In this document: one piece after another, positions 51,179-57,100 of the stretch
Position numbering within the stretch: the first letter of the stretch is position 1
How the letters are laid out: every line of letters starts with the position of its first letter
Assembly (NCBI GenBank): GCA_036346225.1
Contig: JARFIW010000108.1
Span: 5,164,501-5,228,500, forward strand
DNA length: 64,000 bases
Reading direction: 5' to 3'
Source of the DNA: Platerodrilus igneus
Lineage: Eukaryota; Arthropoda; Insecta; Coleoptera; Lycidae
The notes under the pieces: generated by a model
Told to the model about the DNA's origin: nothing
The model's database searches: none
The model's input: only the letters and a program-made list of their open reading frames with translations
Program-made: the position numbers and the translations under genes

Positions 51179-54100
51179 AAATCAGTATTTTTCGAAGGAA
51201 GCTGAAAAAGAAGGTATTTTTGCAGTTTTCTCGATTACTTCGTTTCCTTTGAGAGAAAACACTTTTTCACCTCAGACAAAAGCCTTGAAAAGGCGAAGAA
51301 AATGAGGGGTGACTCGCTCTGATTCCTTAAAAATTAACCATAGAAGGCAGGCTTCCCGGCCGTCGAATCTGTCGCTGGGGCACAAAATGGCTGCCATGGC
51401 GCATGTCGGGCTGAGCTCGGCGCGTTTTCCGCTTCTGTCTCTTTTTTGACACATGCAATAGAAAAATGAGTTATATGAAACTTGTAGAACACGAAAATAT
51501 GTAACAGTAGCCGAATATTGCATCGAAATTAATTGAAAATTGCGTACAGTAGAAAGCCTGAAAATCGTATGATCGGCCGAAATAGTAATGTTAATTAAAG
51601 AACTCGTTCGTTTACTTTAATTATTATAATATTTACATTGTCTAAAAACAGTATTATATGTAATGCGGTAGCAAAAAGAAAATAAATGACAATACGGAAA
51701 GTATTTCATATTTCATAAACAAAAAGAAAATATTGAAAATTCTTCATGTTAAATTTCAATTTTGCTTTACAATATTTATTTTAATTTTTCATTTCGATAT
51801 TATATTTAAAATAATTATCAATTATTATAAATTATTCAATATAATAAATAGGGTATATAATTGTAAAACAATAGAAGGGGACCGAACTGCATCTAACAAG
51901 AAAGAACAGCGAATATGCTCAAAGAAAACAAACATAGAAACAAGAAGAAAATTGGTGAAAGCATACGTGTGGGGAACAGCACAGTATGCCTATGAAATAC
52001 AGGCAGTAGGAAAAGCAGGCAGAAAAAAGGTAGTAGCCTTTTGGAATGGTGTGCTTAAGATGTACGAGGATGATAGCATGGACAGACAAAGTTAATAACA
52101 AATAGGTTATAGAAATAGTATGGGAACAAGGATATCTGTGGAAAAAATAGAAGAAATAGAAGGGCAGAATACGCTCTAAGGCATTTCTGAGAAATAGTAT
52201 GGGATATATTACAGGCAGAAATAGATACAAAGAGGTAGATATAGATCTAGATCGGATAGTGATAGATGCAGACTACAAATTTCAGGGAAATGTGTAGGTT
52301 AGTTCAGAATAGGAAACAATGATGGTACGCGTCTAACCAGTTCCAGAACTGAAGACCTAATGATGATGATGATTAAATATAAAAGGTATAAAACTGCAAA
52401 AATACATTTTTTTTCCCGCTTCCGTCGGCTGTTTCTCGAAAAATATTGATTTTAGATTAGATATCATACCGAGAAAAATTGTAGGGCTTGAAAAGAGCTA
52501 CAAAATGGGCCCATAGGGAACCCTTTACGATAAAAATTGACTGGTTACAGCAAAAAAACCCACAAAACTACCTTTCCCCACCCCACCTTAAAAATGCAGC
52601 ACGGGATCGATACGACAACTCAGAAATAAGTTCTTCTATAACCCATCAACAACCCCCAAAAAGTTTTGTGCTGCTGTGTTCACTTGAAAGCAAAATGTCA
52701 AATTTGACTGGCCTAAATATATGAAGGTTTTTTCGTGCACTACACTAATATGAACCACTTAAAATAAACCTACTTAAGCTAATAGTCCAGTACGTATTAA
52801 CTCGCAACACATAGTATAGCACTACCCTTTATTTTCACTTTATACATAAAGGATATACAAACAAAATCCAAGAAATTCATTCACGACAAGAAGACGATGA
52901 TTCATACAAATAACAAGTGTTCAATAGCCGTGAATGGTAAATGCAAAGAAAATAATGTACCTGGTGTACTTTGTGTTATAGTTATATGATGGTGAACTTA
53001 AACGTCTCCTATCAGAATTACCAAGAAAACTTGTTAACCATAAGCAGCAGGGTTGTTTACAACCAACACAGCCCAGCAGAGAATTTTAGTTTGTTAACAA
53101 AAATAGATATCCTCAAACTAATTAAAAAATAGCGAAAATCAATAGAAGGGAGTCTCAGTTTGCTCATCGCTGCTTTGCTTATGTGTATTAAATCCACATC
53201 TTTTGAGTTTTAATCATACGCTATTTTACCGCCCTAAAAATTTGCCGCTCTGTGCAACCGCACATACCTAGGGCCGGCCTTGCTATTCGTTCTTCTAATC
53301 TTGTAGATTAATTGGGTCAATTTTTATACACTTAACATTACAAGTGACCCCACAAGAAAAATCGAATGGCAATAAATCTGGAGAACAGGCTGGCCATTCA
53401 ATTGGCCCTCAGCACCCAATCCAGCCTGCAGGAAATATTTGGTTTAAGTAATCACGAACGTTGCACGTAAAATGTGAAACCAAACATATTTAAATTTGGA
53501 AAGAGTGCTGCAGGTGCTGCAGAATCTCGTACCTCAATAAATTTAAATAGACGTCACCAGTAAAATTTCCTCTAATGAAAAATGCCTCCATTTCGATTGG
53601 ATCTGCACCTTGCCGAAGTTCTAGATTACTAGAACAGGTAAAATGGCTTGCATGTTCTAGTGAGCTAAAGAGCCAAACTACAGGTCCAACCAGAGTAGTA
53701 GGGTCGTTAGTGATGAACCAGACTAAGACAGGTCCCCGAAAGAGGGCAGCAGCTCTTTCGGTACTTAGATTGGCAGAGACTATAGGGGTCGGTATGGCAG
53801 TCTAAGACACACTACCGCGATGTGGAAGCCAACGAGAAACCACCACATTACATCCCAAGTTCACAGTATACTTAAATTGAAATAAACATGATGGCATTCT
53901 GGGTTAAAAGATTCCGGAGGTAAAATAGTCCCCCATTCGGATCTCCTGGAGGAGACTACTTCAGAGGATGCGATCGGAAAGTTTAGAGTAAGAGTCGGGA
54001 ACATTTTGCAAGTCAGAGGGTGGAATGTTAGAGTATGAAGCAAGTAGGTAAGCTAGAGAACTTAAAAATGGAAATAAATAGGTTAGCACTAGACGTAGTA

Positions 54101-57100
54101 GGGATCTGCGAAGTTCGGTGGCCAGAGGCGGGGGATTTTTGGAGTGGAGACTTTAGGGTAATTCATACAGGAGGAGAGGAAGGAAATTTGGATGTGGGGA
54201 TAGTTATGCGAAAAAAGATAGGATACCGTGTAGAAAATTACTAACAAAAGAACGAAAGAGTACTTATGGTTAGATTGGAATTTAAAACCGGTAAACACAG
54301 TAATAATACAATTATACATGCCCACCTCTAGCTACAGTGACGAAGAAGCAGAAGCGATCTACAAAGATATCGAAAACATATTAAGATACGTAAAAGGACA
54401 TGAAAATTTAATAATTACGGGGGATTTTAATGCAGTGGTAGGTGAGGGTAGGGAAGGAGCAGTAGCAGGTTTATTTGGTTTAGGCACGACAAACGGCAGA
54501 GGAAATAGTATGATAGAATTTTGCGACAAGAACAATTTAATCATCACAAACACATTATTTCATGATAGAAGACGATATACGTGGAAGTGCCAGGAGATAT
54601 AGGAAGATATCAAATAGATTACATTCTTGTTAGACAACGGTTTAGGAATCAAGTAAAAGACTGTAGAAGCTACCCAGAAGCAGATATAGATACTGATCAC
54701 AACATCGTAATCATGAAGGCCGCACTTAAATTTAAAAATTTGAAGAAAAAAACTGAAAAAAGACACCGACTTTGAGAAACTAAAAGATAAAGACATTCAA
54801 GAAAGATTCGAAAAAAAGTCAAATGAATTGCTGAAAGATATCGGGAAAATATCTGATACTAAGGATGTAGAAACAGAATGGAACAACATTAAATCCACCC
54901 TAAACATGGCGGCCAGAGATATTCTGGGGTATATACAAAAAGAAAATAAGAAAACATGGATAGCAAAGGATATCCTGAATTTAATAAAGGATAGACAAAA
55001 ATGCAAAAAAAAAATCAGACGGTACAGGAAAACAGAGATACAAAGACATAAAATGGAAAATTATTCGCAAATGCAGAAAAGCTAAAGAACAATGGATTGA
55101 TGAAAAGTGCAAAGAGATACAAGCTAAGATGAATGTAGGAAAGACAGATGAAGCATACAAACTAATTAGAATCAATTTTAGGGATATAAAACCGTATAGC
55201 AAAAATATAAAGGACACGGGAGGAAACGTCATCATAGAAAATGTAGAGAAAGTGGGTAGATGGCATGAATATATAGGGAATTTATATTCAGGAGGAACTG
55301 ACAGCAATGATGACTTGGGATATCCTACACTTAGAGATGAGTTTGAATTAGCATTAAAATGTCTGAAAAATGGCAAGGCGCCGGGTACAGATAAGGTGCA
55401 ATCAAAAACTCTAAAAGCCGGTGGACAAGCAGTAACAGAACGTTCTCTTCCTACTTGTAAGCTATATGTACGAGACAGGCGAGATACCCAAAGATTTCAA
55501 ACGTAACATCATAATAACTATACTAAAAATGAAAGGCACGGATAGATGTTAAAAATTTTCGAACAATAAGTTTGATAGCACATGTGTCAAAAATATTAAC
55601 TAGAATCTGTACATAGACGAATGGAAAAACGAGCTGAAGAGATTCTAGGAGATCAATTTGGGTTTAGGCAAAACAGGGGAACACGGGAGGCTATTTTAGC
55701 TCTGAAAGTGATAATGGAGAAAACTATATTAAAGGAGAAAGCGTGTATCTAGGGTTTGTAGATCTGGAAAAGCATTCGACAATGTAAAAACGAAAAAAAT
55801 GTTCGAAATACTCAAGAAGATTGGAATGAGTTATAGGGATAGACGAATAGTACATAGCTTATACAAAGAGCAAACAGTAGTAATAGAATTAGAGCAGGAA
55901 CGTAGAGAAGTAAATATTAGAAAAACGGAGACAGGGATGTGCCCTATCCCCATTAATTTTTAACTTGTACATTGAAGAGGCAATGAATACTGTCAATGCA
56001 GGAAGACATTTGGAATTACTATGCAAGGACAAAAGATTGATATGCTTAGATTTGCAGATGATATGGTGGTATTAGCATCTAGCAAAGAAGAGTTAGAAGC
56101 TGCTCTTAATGAAATGGAAACGGTTCTAACACGGGATATGGTATAAAAACTAACAAAAATAAAACTAAAGTACTAGTATGCAGAGGGGAAAATAAATCAA
56201 AAACAAGAATACAAATAAGTAACAAGAACCTAGAAGAGGACAAGGATTTCTGTTACCTAGGAAGCCAAATAACACAAGATAGGAAAAGCACAAAAGATAT
56301 AAAACAAAGATTATCACAAGGTCATGCTGCATTTAAAAAGAAAAGCAACTACTGTGCTCAGAGACAACAAACATAGAAACAAGGAAACGATTATTTTAAA
56401 CATGTGTGGAGCACAGTACTGTACGGCTGTGAAGCCTGAACAGTAGAAGCGGACAAGACAAAGATAGAAAAGCCTTTGAAATGTGGTGCTACAGATGTAT
56501 GATGAAGATATCATGGACAGACAAAGTTAAGAATGAAGATGTACTAAATATGGTAGGGAAAGAAAGAAATATGTGGAAAACGGTAAAAAATAGGAGAGAT
56601 AGGATGAAAAGCCATACTACGGCATGAGGGAATAGTGCGGAATATATTAGTAGCAGAGATAGGAATAAAGAGAAGTAGAGAAAGACCTAGGTTAGACTAT
56701 TGCACGCAGATAGTGAAAGATGTAGGCTGTAAGAATTTCAGGGAAATGTGTAGGCTAGCTCAGAATAGAAATCAATGGAGGTATGCATCCATCCAGTTCC
56801 AAGATAGTTAAACTAATAACGAAAAAAGTAACCGTACTTAAACATGATTATTATAAGCAACTACAAGTATTGGTTGGGCAATATTCTCGAATAACGTTAA
56901 TTGTGTGTAAGGATTGCCTGGAAAACTATTAATTCGGCAAGTCTCTAATTGCTGGGAGATCTTGGCAGTCACAGGCTGCTTAACCCCCTTCACTGAATCT
57001 CGGTGAAATAGGGCATAAAATTATAAAACAAAGAAGGGGAACTGAATTGTATATAGGCTGTGTGAGAATTTCAGGGAACAAGGAAGGCTAGTTCAGAATA

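Larger units (their letters stand above)
53610..56812 (+). mobile_element. RTE-like LINE, near full length but decayed
   Basis: 3.2 kb on the plus strand, antisense to Mtr4. Non-coding head to about 54030. Then an AP-like endonuclease in several frames: [10 protein letters not shown] (54090-54120), [10 protein letters not shown] (54410-54440), [13 protein letters not shown] (near 54610) and a DTDHNIV catalytic end (54690). A basic linker follows. Then reverse transcriptase: NGKAPGTD (55370-55395), [13 protein letters not shown] (near 55650) and the active-site box FADD (56051-56062), which is intact. The C-terminal region ends [14 protein letters not shown]. Many frameshifts and stops. The arrangement and motifs fit the insect RTE clade. 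Confidence 0.85.
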
